In this document: piece by piece, positions 32,891 to 41,575 of the stretch
Numbering within the stretch: the first letter of the stretch is position 1
How the letters are laid out: each line of letters begins with the position of its first letter
Source of the DNA: Streptomyces sp. NRRL F-2664
GTDB lineage: Bacteria; Actinomycetota; Actinomycetes; Streptomycetales; Streptomycetaceae
Direction: 5' to 3'
Assembly: GCF_000719345.1 (NCBI RefSeq)
Contig: NZ_JOFX01000014.1
Coordinates: 1-64,000, forward strand
Length of the DNA: 64,000 nt
Program-made: the position numbers and the translations under genes
The notes under the pieces: model-generated
Seen by the model: only the letters and a program-made list of their open reading frames with translations
Database searches by the model: none
What the model was told of the DNA's origin: nothing

Positions 32891-34180
32891 TCAGCCGCCG
32901 GTACCCGGCGTCCGGCGGGGGGAGCCGGGTCCGGGCACCGTCAGGCCCGCCGACGATCCGGGCGCGCGGTCCCCGCCCGGGCCCCGGCCGGGGCCGGTTG
33001 CGGGGTCCGGCGCCTGCGGGCCCGGCGCGGAGCCCCGGCCCGCGGCCCGCGGCGCGGCCGAGAGGGCGAGGTCGTACACGTCCAGCAGCCGGCGCGCGCT
33101 GCCGGCGATGTCGTACCGGCGCACGACCGGGGGCGGGGGCAGTCGCCGGGCGCCGGCCTCCATGTGGCCGCGCAGCGCCGCGACGAGCTCCTCCGTGCCG
33201 GTGCCGATGCGGCGGGCTCCCGGGGCCTGGGCGGCGGGCAGGTCGTCGATGGCCGGGCAGGTCACGTGCAGTACGGGCAGCCCGGCGGCCAGGGCCTCGA
33301 CGACGGCGAGCCCGAAGGCCTCTTCCCGCGACGGCGAGACGAAGACGTCCATGGCGGCCAGCAGCGCCGGGATGCCCGGGGTGCGGCCGTCCGTGCTGTC
33401 GCCCAGCGGGTCCCGCTCCCCCAGCAGGTGGATCCGGCTCTGCGCACCGAGCTCGGCGGCCAGCCGGCGCAGCCGCGCCCGCTCCGGGCCGTCACCGGCC
33501 AGCAGCAGGTGTGCGCCCGGCAGGGCGGCCACCGCCCGCACCAGTACGTCGAACCGCTTGCCCGGGACCAGCCGGCCGACCCCGCCGACGACGAAGGCCC
33601 GCTCGGGCAGGCCGGTACGGGCCCGCGTCGCCCGGCGCACGCCCTCGTCGAAGCGGAAGCGGCCGGCCTCGATGCCGTTCGGTACGACGTGGACCCGAGC
33701 GGCCGGCACCCCCCACCCCTCCAGCCGGGCGGCGACGGTGTCGGAGACGGCGACGGTGGCGGCGCCCAGGCGTTCGCTGGCCAGGTACAGGGCCCGGACC
33801 CCGCCCGACAGGGGGCGGCCCTCGATCTCGCCCTCGCCGAGGGAGTGTTCGGTGGCGACGGTCGCCCCGGTGCCTGCGAGCCGGGCCGCGATGCGCCCGT
33901 ACACGCAGGCCCGGTACAGGTGCGTGTGGACGAGGTCGTACTGCCCGCGCCGGATGAACCGCACGAGCCGGGGCAGCGCGCCCAGGTCCCGGTTGCCGCG
34001 CATGCCCAGGTGCACGACCCGTACGCCGTCGGCCCGCAGGCCCTCCGCGACGGGGCCGGGGTTGGTGAGCGTCAGCACATCGCAGCGCATCGGCATGTGC
34101 CGCAGCAGCAGGCGCAGCTGCTGTTCGGCGCCGCCGACGCCGAGGCCGGTGATGACGTGCAGCGCCTTGAGCGACTCCAT
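32891..34180 (-). CDS. Glycosyltransferase family 4
   Basis: This GT-B glycosyltransferase has two Rossmann-like halves. The N-terminal half starts LHVITGLGVGGAEQQLRLLL and includes LVHTHLYRACVYGRIAARL. The C-terminal half has VGRLVPGKRFDVLVRA, LAGDGPERARL and the donor-binding EX7E region SREEAFGLAVVEALAAGLP. A Pro/Gly-rich, disordered tail of ~60 residues ends it. The start is the ATG at 34180 (after GGTGAAGG) or the GTG at 34189, which overlaps the deacetylase stop as GTGA. It would add a sugar during repeat-unit assembly at the inner membrane face. Confidence 0.87.
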   Translation of the reverse strand: MESLKALHVITGLGVGGAEQQLRLLLRHMPMRCDVLTLTNPGPVAEGLRADGVRVVHLGMRGNRDLGALPRLVRFIRRGQYDLVHTHLYRACVYGRIAARLAGTGATVATEHSLGEGEIEGRPLSGGVRALYLASERLGAATVAVSDTVAARLEGWGVPAARVHVVPNGIEAGRFRFDEGVRRATRARTGLPERAFVVGGVGRLVPGKRFDVLVRAVAALPGAHLLLAGDGPERARLRRLAAELGAQSRIHLLGERDPLGDSTDGRTPGIPALLAAMDVFVSPSREEAFGLAVVEALAAGLPVLHVTCPAIDDLPAAQAPGARRIGTGTEELVAALRGHMEAGARRLPPPPVVRRYDIAGSARRLLDVYDLALSAAPRAAGRGSAPGPQAPDPATGPGRGPGGDRAPGSSAGLTVPGPGSPRRTPGTGG

Positions 34181-34185
34181 CGCCT

Positions 34186-34959
34186 TCACCGGTGCACCGC
34201 CCGCCGCAGCTCCCGGACCCGGTGGCGCAGCCGTTTGGCCCGCAGCCGGAAGCCGCCGTCGGCCTGGCTGACGTGGGTGCGCGGCAGGGCGTGCGGGCCG
34301 GCGAGCCGGCCCGGGTCGATGGCACAGGCGTAGCCGTAGCCGGCCGCCCGCGTCGCGGCGACGACGCGGGCGTCGAGGTGCCCGTACGGGTAGCAGAACC
34401 CGTCGGGCAGGGTTCCGGTCAGTTCCCGCAACAGGTCCCGGCTGCCGTTCAGTTCCTGCCGGAGCACGTCGTCGGTGGCGGCGGTGAGGTCCTGGTGGAG
34501 CAGGCCGTGCGAACCGATCTCCTGCCCGGCGGCGGCGACCTCGCGGATCCCTTCGGCGGTGAGCAGGGACTTGCGGGGCCCCAGCGGGTCCCAGACGTTG
34601 TCCACGCCGAGCCGCCCGGGCAGGACGAAGAGGGTGGCGGAGCAGTCGTGGCGCCGCAGCAGCGGCAGCGCGTGGGTGAGGAAGTCGGTGTAGCCGTCGT
34701 CGAAGGTCAGGGCGACCAGCCCCGCGCCCCGTCCGGCCGCCCTGGCCCGCAGCAGCTCGCCGACCGAAACCCCCCGCAGGCCCCGGGAGCGCAGCCACAG
34801 CAGCTGGGCCTCCAGGGCGCGGGGGGTGACGGTGATCCCGTACGGGTCCTCGGCGGGGTCGGTGAACTCGGCGACCGAGTGGTACATCAGGACCCACGGC
34901 GGAGCGGTCCGGCGGGCGGGGACCACCGCGGCGGGGGCCGTGTCGGTGTCAGCGGGCAT
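34186..34959 (-). CDS. Polysaccharide deacetylase (NodB/CE4 family)
   Basis: This 257-residue carbohydrate esterase of the NodB fold removes N-acetyl groups from amino sugars. Motif 1 is VALTFDDGYTDF (Asp pair), motif 2 is EIGSHGLLHQDL, with the metal-binding His residues, and the FCYPYGHLDARVVAAT segment follows. There is no signal peptide. The ATG at 34959 lies 11 bases inside the flippase 3' end. In this operon it could deacetylate GlcNAc-type units, making the polymer cationic. Confidence 0.88.
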   Translation of the reverse strand: MPADTDTAPAAVVPARRTAPPWVLMYHSVAEFTDPAEDPYGITVTPRALEAQLLWLRSRGLRGVSVGELLRARAAGRGAGLVALTFDDGYTDFLTHALPLLRRHDCSATLFVLPGRLGVDNVWDPLGPRKSLLTAEGIREVAAAGQEIGSHGLLHQDLTAATDDVLRQELNGSRDLLRELTGTLPDGFCYPYGHLDARVVAATRAAGYGYACAIDPGRLAGPHALPRTHVSQADGGFRLRAKRLRHRVRELRRAVHR

Positions 34960-37471
34960 TGCGGAACCTCTGCGTGAACTGGGAGATCTGGGCGGGCAGG
35001 GCGGTGACTTCGAGCGCGCGTATGGCCGTCCCGGTGGCGCAGAACATGGCCGGGACCAACAGGCATCCGAGACCGGCGCTGAGCAGCGGATCGGGCACCA
35101 TCGGCCCCGCGATCCACCCGGTGGCGCAGGCGGCGACGGCGGCCACCGCCAGCCGGCCGATGCCGGCGGCGACCCGGCGGACGTGGATGGCGATGATCCG
35201 CGGGCCGAGCCCGGTGAGCAGCAGGGCGGCAGCGGTGGAGATGCCGGCGGCGTTGGCGGCGGCGATCCCGTAGGTGCCCCACCAGCGGACGGCGAACGCC
35301 CCGGCCACGATGTTGACGAGCAGTCCGGCACCCATCGCGAGCGCCGGGAACCAGGTGGGCCGGGCGGTCGAGAAGAAGGGCCGGGACAGTGCCCCGACAA
35401 GGCAGTGGCCGAGCAGTCCGAGTCCGTAGACACGCATGACGGCGGCGGTGGCCAGGGTGTCCTGGTGGGTGAAGGCGCCCCGTTCGAAGAGGACCTCGAT
35501 GATCTGGGGGGCGTATCCGATGACGAGCGCGGTGCCCATCAGGACGGCGAGCGAGGCCAGGGCCAGGTCCTGTTCCACCCGCCGGCGGGCCTTCTCGCGC
35601 TCGCCGGCGGCCATGGCCTGGGCGACGACGGGGAAGGTGACGGTGCAGATCATCAGCGACAGCACCATCGGCATCTGCGCGACCTTCTGCGCGTAGTTGA
35701 GGTGCGAGATCGCTCCGGGCTGCAGCGAGGCGGCCAGGAACCGCTCGACGAGGACCTGCGACTGGCGGAAGACGGCGAAGAGGATGACCGGGGCGATGAC
35801 CCCGAGGGCGATGAGGGTGGGGCGGTCGCGGTCGCGCTGACTGCGCGGGGCGGCGGCGCGCCCGGCGCGGGACCGCCCGAAGCCCACGTGTCGGACGAAG
35901 GAGGGGAGTTGGACGAGCACCATCAGCAGTCCGCCGACGGCGACGCCCGCGGCGGCGGCCTTCACGCCCCACAGGGTGTGGAGGGCCACCATGGTGGCGA
36001 TGATGCCGATGTTGTACGACACGTAGATCGCCGCGGGCGGCACGAAGGAGCGGTGGGCGCGCAGGGCGGCGCTGAAGTAGCCGGCGACGCCGAAGGAGAA
36101 CACGGTCAGCGCGGTCAGCCGGGTGCACTCCACGGCCAGTTCCGGATCGGGCAGACCCGGGGCGAGGACGGCGACGACGGCCGGCGCCGCGGCCACGAGG
36201 ACGGCGGCGACGACGGCGAGGAGGACGGCGAGCCGCGGCAGGGTCGCCGTGACCAGCAGCCGTACGGGGTCCTGCGTGCGGGCCTCCCGGCGGGTCAGCC
36301 CGGGCCGGCCGGCGGCCCGCCGGGCCAGGGCGTGGCTGAAGGCGGGGACCATCAGCAGCGCCATGGCGTCCTCGATCAGCAGCGTCGAGGCCATTTCGGG
36401 GACGGTCCAGGCGATGAGGAAGGCGTCGCTGGCGTGCCCCGCGCCGAAGAGGTGCGCGATCGTCTGGTCGCGCGCCAGCCCGAGCAGGGACCCGGCCGCG
36501 GTGAGCCCGGCCGTGACGGCGGCGGCCTTGGCGAGGAACCGCCCGAGCGGGGCGCTCCCGGCGGCAGCGCCCCCGTCGCCCCCGGTGCGGTCCGCCCGGC
36601 CCCCGGGGACGGCCGTGCCCTCGGGGCCGGGGGGCTCGGCGGGCCGCGCCTGCGCGGCGGCCGCGCGGCGGGCCCGTGCTGCCCGGCGCCCGGCGGCCGG
36701 GGTCGTGCCGGCGCTCTCGCCGGTACGGCAGGCGGATCCGTCCACGGCACTGCTCCCCCCGGAGGTGATGGCCCGTCGGGCGGGCGGGCGCCCGACGGCG
36801 GCCGCCACCGCGACCGCGGCGGCGCGCCCTGCGGGGGTAACGCAGCCGGTCCCCTCGCCGACACGGCGCGCGCCGGGGCCCGTGGTGGTGACCGGCCGGA
36901 CGGCGCCGGAGGCGTCCTGTCCGGTGGGGCGTGCGCTTGCCGCCGGGGCCGGCCCGGGCCGCGCCGCGCGGGCGGGCGCGTCCGCCCCGCGGGACCGCGA
37001 CGTCCGTGCCGCCGCCTCGCCGCCGCCCGGCGCCTCCGGGACGGCGGGCTCGTCGGCACGGCGGCCGCGGCCGCGCACGGCCGGACGCCCGCCGGCGCCC
37101 GCCCGTTCGGCGGCGGCCCGGGCCCGGCGGGCCGGCCCGGCAGCGAGCGAACCGCGCACAGGCCGGCCCGTGCGGCCTGCGGCGACCGCGCGCTCCGCCG
37201 TCTCGCCGTCCCGTCCCGCGCCGGGGGCGGCCCGTTCGGCGGCCTCGACGGGGCGGGCGGGGACGCCGCTGCGGGGGGCGGTGGTGTCGGACGACCCGGT
37301 GCCGCGGGCCGGCGGGGGCCGGTTCGCGACGGGTCCGGGCGGCACGTGGAGGCTGCGGACGCCGGTGGCGGTGCCCGGGTACCCGGCGGAGCCGAACGCG
37401 GCGGCGACACGGGTGGGGCCCGCCCCGGCCGGGGAGCCGGGGGCGGGCCGCCAGGGCGTGGTATCCGTCAC
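34949..37471 (-). CDS. MurJ/Wzx-type lipid-linked oligosaccharide flippase with long N-terminal extension
   Basis: The C-terminal ~490 residues are a MurJ/MviN-family flippase with about 14 helices, starting LAKAAAVTAGLTAAGSLLGLARDQ and including the GHASDAFLIAWTVPEM signature. It would flip the lipid-linked repeat unit. About 350 residues before it are Ala/Arg/Pro/Gly-rich and disordered. The GTG at 37471 overlaps the stop of the upstream gene (GTGA), and third positions are almost all G/C across the extension, so it appears coding. An alternative is the GTG near 36746, preceded by GGGGGGAG. Which start is used decides whether the protein has ~840 or ~600 residues. Confidence 0.8.
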   Translation of the reverse strand: MTDTTPWRPAPGSPAGAGPTRVAAAFGSAGYPGTATGVRSLHVPPGPVANRPPPARGTGSSDTTAPRSGVPARPVEAAERAAPGAGRDGETAERAVAAGRTGRPVRGSLAAGPARRARAAAERAGAGGRPAVRGRGRRADEPAVPEAPGGGEAAARTSRSRGADAPARAARPGPAPAASARPTGQDASGAVRPVTTTGPGARRVGEGTGCVTPAGRAAAVAVAAAVGRPPARRAITSGGSSAVDGSACRTGESAGTTPAAGRRAARARRAAAAQARPAEPPGPEGTAVPGGRADRTGGDGGAAAGSAPLGRFLAKAAAVTAGLTAAGSLLGLARDQTIAHLFGAGHASDAFLIAWTVPEMASTLLIEDAMALLMVPAFSHALARRAAGRPGLTRREARTQDPVRLLVTATLPRLAVLLAVVAAVLVAAAPAVVAVLAPGLPDPELAVECTRLTALTVFSFGVAGYFSAALRAHRSFVPPAAIYVSYNIGIIATMVALHTLWGVKAAAAGVAVGGLLMVLVQLPSFVRHVGFGRSRAGRAAAPRSQRDRDRPTLIALGVIAPVILFAVFRQSQVLVERFLAASLQPGAISHLNYAQKVAQMPMVLSLMICTVTFPVVAQAMAAGEREKARRRVEQDLALASLAVLMGTALVIGYAPQIIEVLFERGAFTHQDTLATAAVMRVYGLGLLGHCLVGALSRPFFSTARPTWFPALAMGAGLLVNIVAGAFAVRWWGTYGIAAANAAGISTAAALLLTGLGPRIIAIHVRRVAAGIGRLAVAAVAACATGWIAGPMVPDPLLSAGLGCLLVPAMFCATGTAIRALEVTALPAQISQFTQRFRNAR

Positions 37472-38838
37472 CGGCCGCTCGAACCCTCGGGGACCGGGCC
37501 CCCGCGCAGCGGTCCGGCGACGGCCGGGCCGGTCAGCGCCCACCAGGCCGCCAGGCCGATGATCACGCCGGTCAGGACCGTGGACGGGCCGCCGATGTCG
37601 GCGTAGAGGAAGTCGGTCAGCTGCCACCCGAGCAGCCCCGTCGCGATCAGCCCGCAGTCCCGCATCCGCGCATCCGCGGCGCCGGCGAGCCGCCGCAGCC
37701 CCGCGACGAGCAGCGCCGCCCAGCCGCCCGCCAGCGCGACCAGTCCGATCAGCCCCTGTTCGCCCAGGATCAGCAGGTACATGTTGTGCGGGGAGAGCAG
37801 CGGCTGGCGGACGTAGGCCTGCCCGGCGCCGGCGGTGTCGCTGCCGGAGGAGAGGCCGAGCGAGGCGTGGCCGTCGCGGTGGGCGGGGAAGCCCTTGAGG
37901 CCGACGCCCTCCGCGGGCCGCTCGCGCCACATCGACTCGGCGGCGGCCCACATGGTGTAGCGGTCGGTCACGGACTGGTCGGGGGCGCTGGAGACCTGGG
38001 TGATGGAGGTCAGCCGCTCGGCGACCATGTCGGAGCCGACGCCGAGCCCGCCCACCAGGACCACCCCGGCGGCGGCCAGCCCGGCGAGGACCACGAGGGC
38101 CCGCCGGATCCCGGCCAGCGCCATCACCAGCAGCGCCGCGCCCAGGGTGGCGATCCAGGCACCCCGGCTGAAGGACAGCACCAGCGGCACCACCAGCAGG
38201 AGGGCGCAGCCCCCGGCGAGCCGCCGCAGCCGCGGCGGCAGTCCGGGCGCGAGGGCGGCCGCGGTGGCGACGACCAGGCCGTAGGCGACGACCGTGGCCA
38301 TGCCCATGACGTCGCCGGGGCCGAAGGTGCCGACGGCCCTGATGTCCTCGCCCTGGTAGGAGGCGCCGGTGCGGGTGGCGTACTGCACCACCCCCACCGC
38401 GCCCTGCACCAGCGCCAAGGCCACGAAGCAGCCGGCCGCGATCCGGAACTCGCGCGCGTCGTGGACCAGGAGCACCACGGCCGCCGGGACCAGCACGAAG
38501 ACCTGGAGGTAGCGCACGAAGCCGGGCAGGGCGGCGTATGGGTCACCGGCGGTGGCGGTCGCGACGGCGAGGCCGACGGCGGGCGCCCCGAGGACGAGGA
38601 CGCCCAGCGGGGTCAGTGCCCGCACCCGGCCGCGCAGTGCCTGGACGGCGCAGACCAGGACGAGCAGCAGCGAGGCGGCGTCGGCCGGGCCGACCTTGCC
38701 GGAGGCGGTCGCGTCGCCGGCCGGGAGCGGTGCGAGGAGGAAGAGCACGGTCGCGGCGAGCGGCAGCAGCGGCCAGTGCCGGCGCAGCGTGCCGGGTACG
38801 TCCGGCCGGGCCCACTGCCCGGGGGCGGCGAGGCTCAT
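37468..38838 (-). CDS. O-antigen ligase / Wzy-type polymerase
   Basis: This 456-residue polytopic membrane protein has about 12 helices and the Wzy_C/O-antigen-ligase features: a large extracytoplasmic loop (RYTMWAAAESMWRERPAEGVGLKGF) and QPLLSPHNMYLLILGEQGLIG. The Arg and His are typical of this family. It would polymerise repeat units outside the membrane. Its ATG at 38838 shares one base with the stop of the sugar transferase gene, and its own stop overlaps the flippase start as GTGA. Confidence 0.87.
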   Translation of the reverse strand: MSLAAPGQWARPDVPGTLRRHWPLLPLAATVLFLLAPLPAGDATASGKVGPADAASLLLVLVCAVQALRGRVRALTPLGVLVLGAPAVGLAVATATAGDPYAALPGFVRYLQVFVLVPAAVVLLVHDAREFRIAAGCFVALALVQGAVGVVQYATRTGASYQGEDIRAVGTFGPGDVMGMATVVAYGLVVATAAALAPGLPPRLRRLAGGCALLLVVPLVLSFSRGAWIATLGAALLVMALAGIRRALVVLAGLAAAGVVLVGGLGVGSDMVAERLTSITQVSSAPDQSVTDRYTMWAAAESMWRERPAEGVGLKGFPAHRDGHASLGLSSGSDTAGAGQAYVRQPLLSPHNMYLLILGEQGLIGLVALAGGWAALLVAGLRRLAGAADARMRDCGLIATGLLGWQLTDFLYADIGGPSTVLTGVIIGLAAWWALTGPAVAGPLRGGPVPEGSSGR

Positions 38839-40373
38839 CAGCTGCCCCCGAGCCGGAAACGGAAGAAGGAGGCTGCGGTGCGGGCGAGGATCCACAGGTC
38901 CTGCCACAGCGACCAGGTGTCGATGTAGTGGTTGTCGAAGCGGGCCCGGTCCTCGATGGAGGTGTCCCCGCGCAGGCCGTTGATCTGGGCGAGGCCGGTG
39001 ATACCGACGGGCATCCGGTGGCGGGCCTCGTAGCCGGGGTGGACGGTGGAGAACTTGGCCACGAAGAAGGGGCGTTCGGGCCGGGGCCCGACCAGGCTCA
39101 TGTCGCCGCGCACCACGTTCCACAGCTGGGGCAGTTCGTCGAGGGAGGACTTGCGCAGGAAGGAGCCCACCGGGCTCATGCCGCGGTCGCCCGCGACCGT
39201 CCAGCGGGTGGCGGCCTCGTGCTCGTCGGCGCGCAGCGTCCGGAACTTCAGCAGGGTGAAGGGGCGCCCGTACAGGCCGACCCGCTCCTGCCGGAAGATC
39301 ACCCCCGGACCGTCGCAGAGGCGTACAGCGGCCGCGCAGAGCAGCATCACGGGCGCGGCGGCCACCAGGGCGGCCAGGGCGAGGACGGAGTCGATGACCC
39401 GCTTGCCCCAGCGCTCCAGCGGCCGGGCCGGGCGCGGCAGCAGCGGCTGGACGGCGTACCCCCACAGCTGGTCGGCGGGGTGGGCCAGCCGCATTCCGGT
39501 GACTTTCGCAGTACCGGCGGGGTCCGCGAGCCACAGCCGGCAGCCGTGGTCGTGGAAGAGCCGGACCAGGGAGGCGGTGCGCTCGTCGGCCTCGGGCGGG
39601 CGGGTGAACACCGCGTGCCGGACGGCGTTCTGGATGACGGCGCGCCGGATGTCCTCGGGGGTGGCCAGCAGCGGGAGGGCGCCGGTGTCCCCGTCGGCGG
39701 CGCCGGCGGTGTCGGCGAGCCCGACCGGGCGCAGGCCGAACTCGGGGCGGTGGTGCAGGGCGGCGGCCACGGCGCTCGCCCCGGCGCCGGGGCCGACGAC
39801 GAGGGTGGAGGCGGGCCGGCGCACCGCCGCGCGGCGGTGCACCTGGTTGACGATGCCCCGGCCCGCGCAGACCAGTACGGCCTGCAGGCACACGGCGGTG
39901 AGGAGCGCGCTCCAGCCCATCGCGCGGGCGGGGTCGAAGGCGGCCGTCACGGCGGCGGCCGCGCACCACAGGACGGCGGACCGCCCCAGCAGCGCGGGCA
40001 GTTCGAGGACGGCAGAGGGGGCGAGCCGCGGCCGGTACAGGCCCGCCTGCGCGTGCAGGGCGACGAGCAGGGCCGGGAGCGCGGCGGCGACGGGCAAGGC
40101 CGCCGGGGCGGGCAGCGCCGATCCGGGCAGGGCGGCCGCGGTGAGTACGGCGGCCAGCACGTCGGCGGCGAGCAGCGGGAGCACCCTGCTGCTCGGGCGG
40201 ACGCGCCGCGTGCGTACGGCGGAGCGGGCCTGGTCGACCCGGGGCCCGCGCGGCGGGTGGATGGCGGTCGCGGAGCGGCGGGTCGCCGCGTGGGGTGCCG
40301 GGGCGAAGGCGCTGCCGCCGGGCCCTGTGCCGCCCTGCCCGGTGTGCCGGGCGGGTGCGCTGTCCATCGTCAT
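38838..40373 (-). CDS. Polyprenyl-phosphate sugar-1-phosphate transferase (WbaP/WcaJ-like)
   Basis: This is the initiating transferase of exopolysaccharide synthesis, moving a sugar-1-phosphate from a nucleotide sugar to undecaprenyl phosphate. After a disordered N-terminus there are four to five helices and a CoA-binding-like domain. The C-terminal bacterial sugar transferase domain (~330-511) shows KRVIDSVLALAALVAAAP, FRQERVGLYGRPF, KSSLDELPQLWNVVRGDMS, LVGPRPERP, and GITGLAQINGLRGDTS. Length is 511 residues. The ATG at 40373 overlaps the GT4 stop (ATGA). Confidence 0.92.
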   Translation of the reverse strand: MTMDSAPARHTGQGGTGPGGSAFAPAPHAATRRSATAIHPPRGPRVDQARSAVRTRRVRPSSRVLPLLAADVLAAVLTAAALPGSALPAPAALPVAAALPALLVALHAQAGLYRPRLAPSAVLELPALLGRSAVLWCAAAAVTAAFDPARAMGWSALLTAVCLQAVLVCAGRGIVNQVHRRAAVRRPASTLVVGPGAGASAVAAALHHRPEFGLRPVGLADTAGAADGDTGALPLLATPEDIRRAVIQNAVRHAVFTRPPEADERTASLVRLFHDHGCRLWLADPAGTAKVTGMRLAHPADQLWGYAVQPLLPRPARPLERWGKRVIDSVLALAALVAAAPVMLLCAAAVRLCDGPGVIFRQERVGLYGRPFTLLKFRTLRADEHEAATRWTVAGDRGMSPVGSFLRKSSLDELPQLWNVVRGDMSLVGPRPERPFFVAKFSTVHPGYEARHRMPVGITGLAQINGLRGDTSIEDRARFDNHYIDTWSLWQDLWILARTAASFFRFRLGGS

Positions 40374-41557
40374 CGGCTGATGCGCTCCTGGTTCAAGGGC
40401 CGGGGCCTGCCCAGCAGTTCGTGGTACAGGCCGCTGACCGCGTCCGTGGTCCGCCGCACGTCGAAGTCGGTCCGGGCGTGCTGCCGGGCCTGCTCCCCGA
40501 GTTCGGCGAGGAGCCGCGGTTCGGCGAGCAGCCGTGCCAGGGCCTCCGCCAGGGCCGTCGGGTCCTCCGGCGGTACCAGGCACAGCCGTCCCTGGCCGGG
40601 CGGCAGGCTCTCCCGGGCACCGCTGACGTCGGAGACCAGGACCGGTCGGCCACAGGCCATGGCTTCGAGCGGGGCGAGCGCCATGCCTTCCCACCGCGAC
40701 GGCAGTACAACGAGATCGGCGGCCCGAAGCCACGGTCGGATGTCGGCGGTGGCGCCCGCGAAGTGCACGGTGGACGGGGCGGTGTGGCGCAGCAGTTCGG
40801 TGTCGGGCCCGTCGCCGACGAGGGCGAGGCGGGCGGCGGGGACGGCCGCGACGACGTCCGGCCAGGCCCGCAGCAGGATGTCCTGGCCCTTCTGGGCGCA
40901 GATCCGGCCGACGCAGACGGCCAGCGGGCCGTCGGCCGGGAAGGCGGGTGGCAGCGGCAGGGCCGCGCGGGACGCGGCCCGGTCGTGATCGGCGTCGGGT
41001 GCGCCGGGCCGGAAGTGGTCGAGGTCCACCCCGTTGCGGACCACCGTCCACCGGGCGGTGATGCCCTCGGTCTCGCCCGCGCGGCGCTCGGCCTCGCTGA
41101 CGCAGAGCACCCGGTCGGCCCAGCGCGCCCCGTAGCGCTCCCAGCGCAGGGCGAGCGCCGCGGTGGCTCCGCCGACGGCGTCGAAGGACCAGGCGTGGGG
41201 CTGGAAGACGGTGGGGAGCGTCCCGCGTGCGGCGAGCCGTCCGGCCAGTCCGGCCTTGGCGCTGTGGGCGTGCAGCAGGTCCGGCCGGACCCGGCGCAGC
41301 AGCGCGCGGACACCGGCGACTTCGGCGGGGAGCCGGGGGCCGGGGGACCGGCCGGCCTGCCAGGTGAACACCTGCGCCCCGGCGGAGCGGGCCGCGTCGC
41401 CGAGCGTGCCGCCGGGCGGGCAGCCGACGACGGCGCGGATGCCCTCGGTGGTCTGGGCGCGGACGAGGTCGGCGACGACCCTGGCCACACCGCCGTCCAC
41501 GGGCTGGACGAGATGGAGGACGGTCGTGGGCTGTGCCGCCCGGGAGTGCGTGGGCAC
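40370..41557 (-). CDS. Glycosyltransferase family 4
   Basis: This 395-residue GT-B enzyme has an N-terminal half with VLHLVQPVDGGVARVVADLV and DLLHAHSAKAGLAGRLAA. The C-terminal half has CVGRICAQKGQDILLRAW, LVGDGPDTELL and the donor-site PSRWEGMALAPLEAMACGRPV. It is the second gene of the exopolysaccharide operon, 18 bases after the surface-protein gene. The GTG at 41557 is the start. The sugar is unknown. Confidence 0.88.
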   Translation of the reverse strand: MPTHSRAAQPTTVLHLVQPVDGGVARVVADLVRAQTTEGIRAVVGCPPGGTLGDAARSAGAQVFTWQAGRSPGPRLPAEVAGVRALLRRVRPDLLHAHSAKAGLAGRLAARGTLPTVFQPHAWSFDAVGGATAALALRWERYGARWADRVLCVSEAERRAGETEGITARWTVVRNGVDLDHFRPGAPDADHDRAASRAALPLPPAFPADGPLAVCVGRICAQKGQDILLRAWPDVVAAVPAARLALVGDGPDTELLRHTAPSTVHFAGATADIRPWLRAADLVVLPSRWEGMALAPLEAMACGRPVLVSDVSGARESLPPGQGRLCLVPPEDPTALAEALARLLAEPRLLAELGEQARQHARTDFDVRRTTDAVSGLYHELLGRPRPLNQERISR

Positions 41558-41575
41558 GTGGAGTGGCTCCTGCGT

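Noticed and set aside
34826..37606. Very long open frame (926 codons) on the plus strand opposite the flippase
   Set aside because: It is antisense to a clear membrane protein, has no domain and is Asp/Gly/Glu-rich as expected for the mirror of Ala/Arg/Pro codons. High GC leaves antisense frames open.
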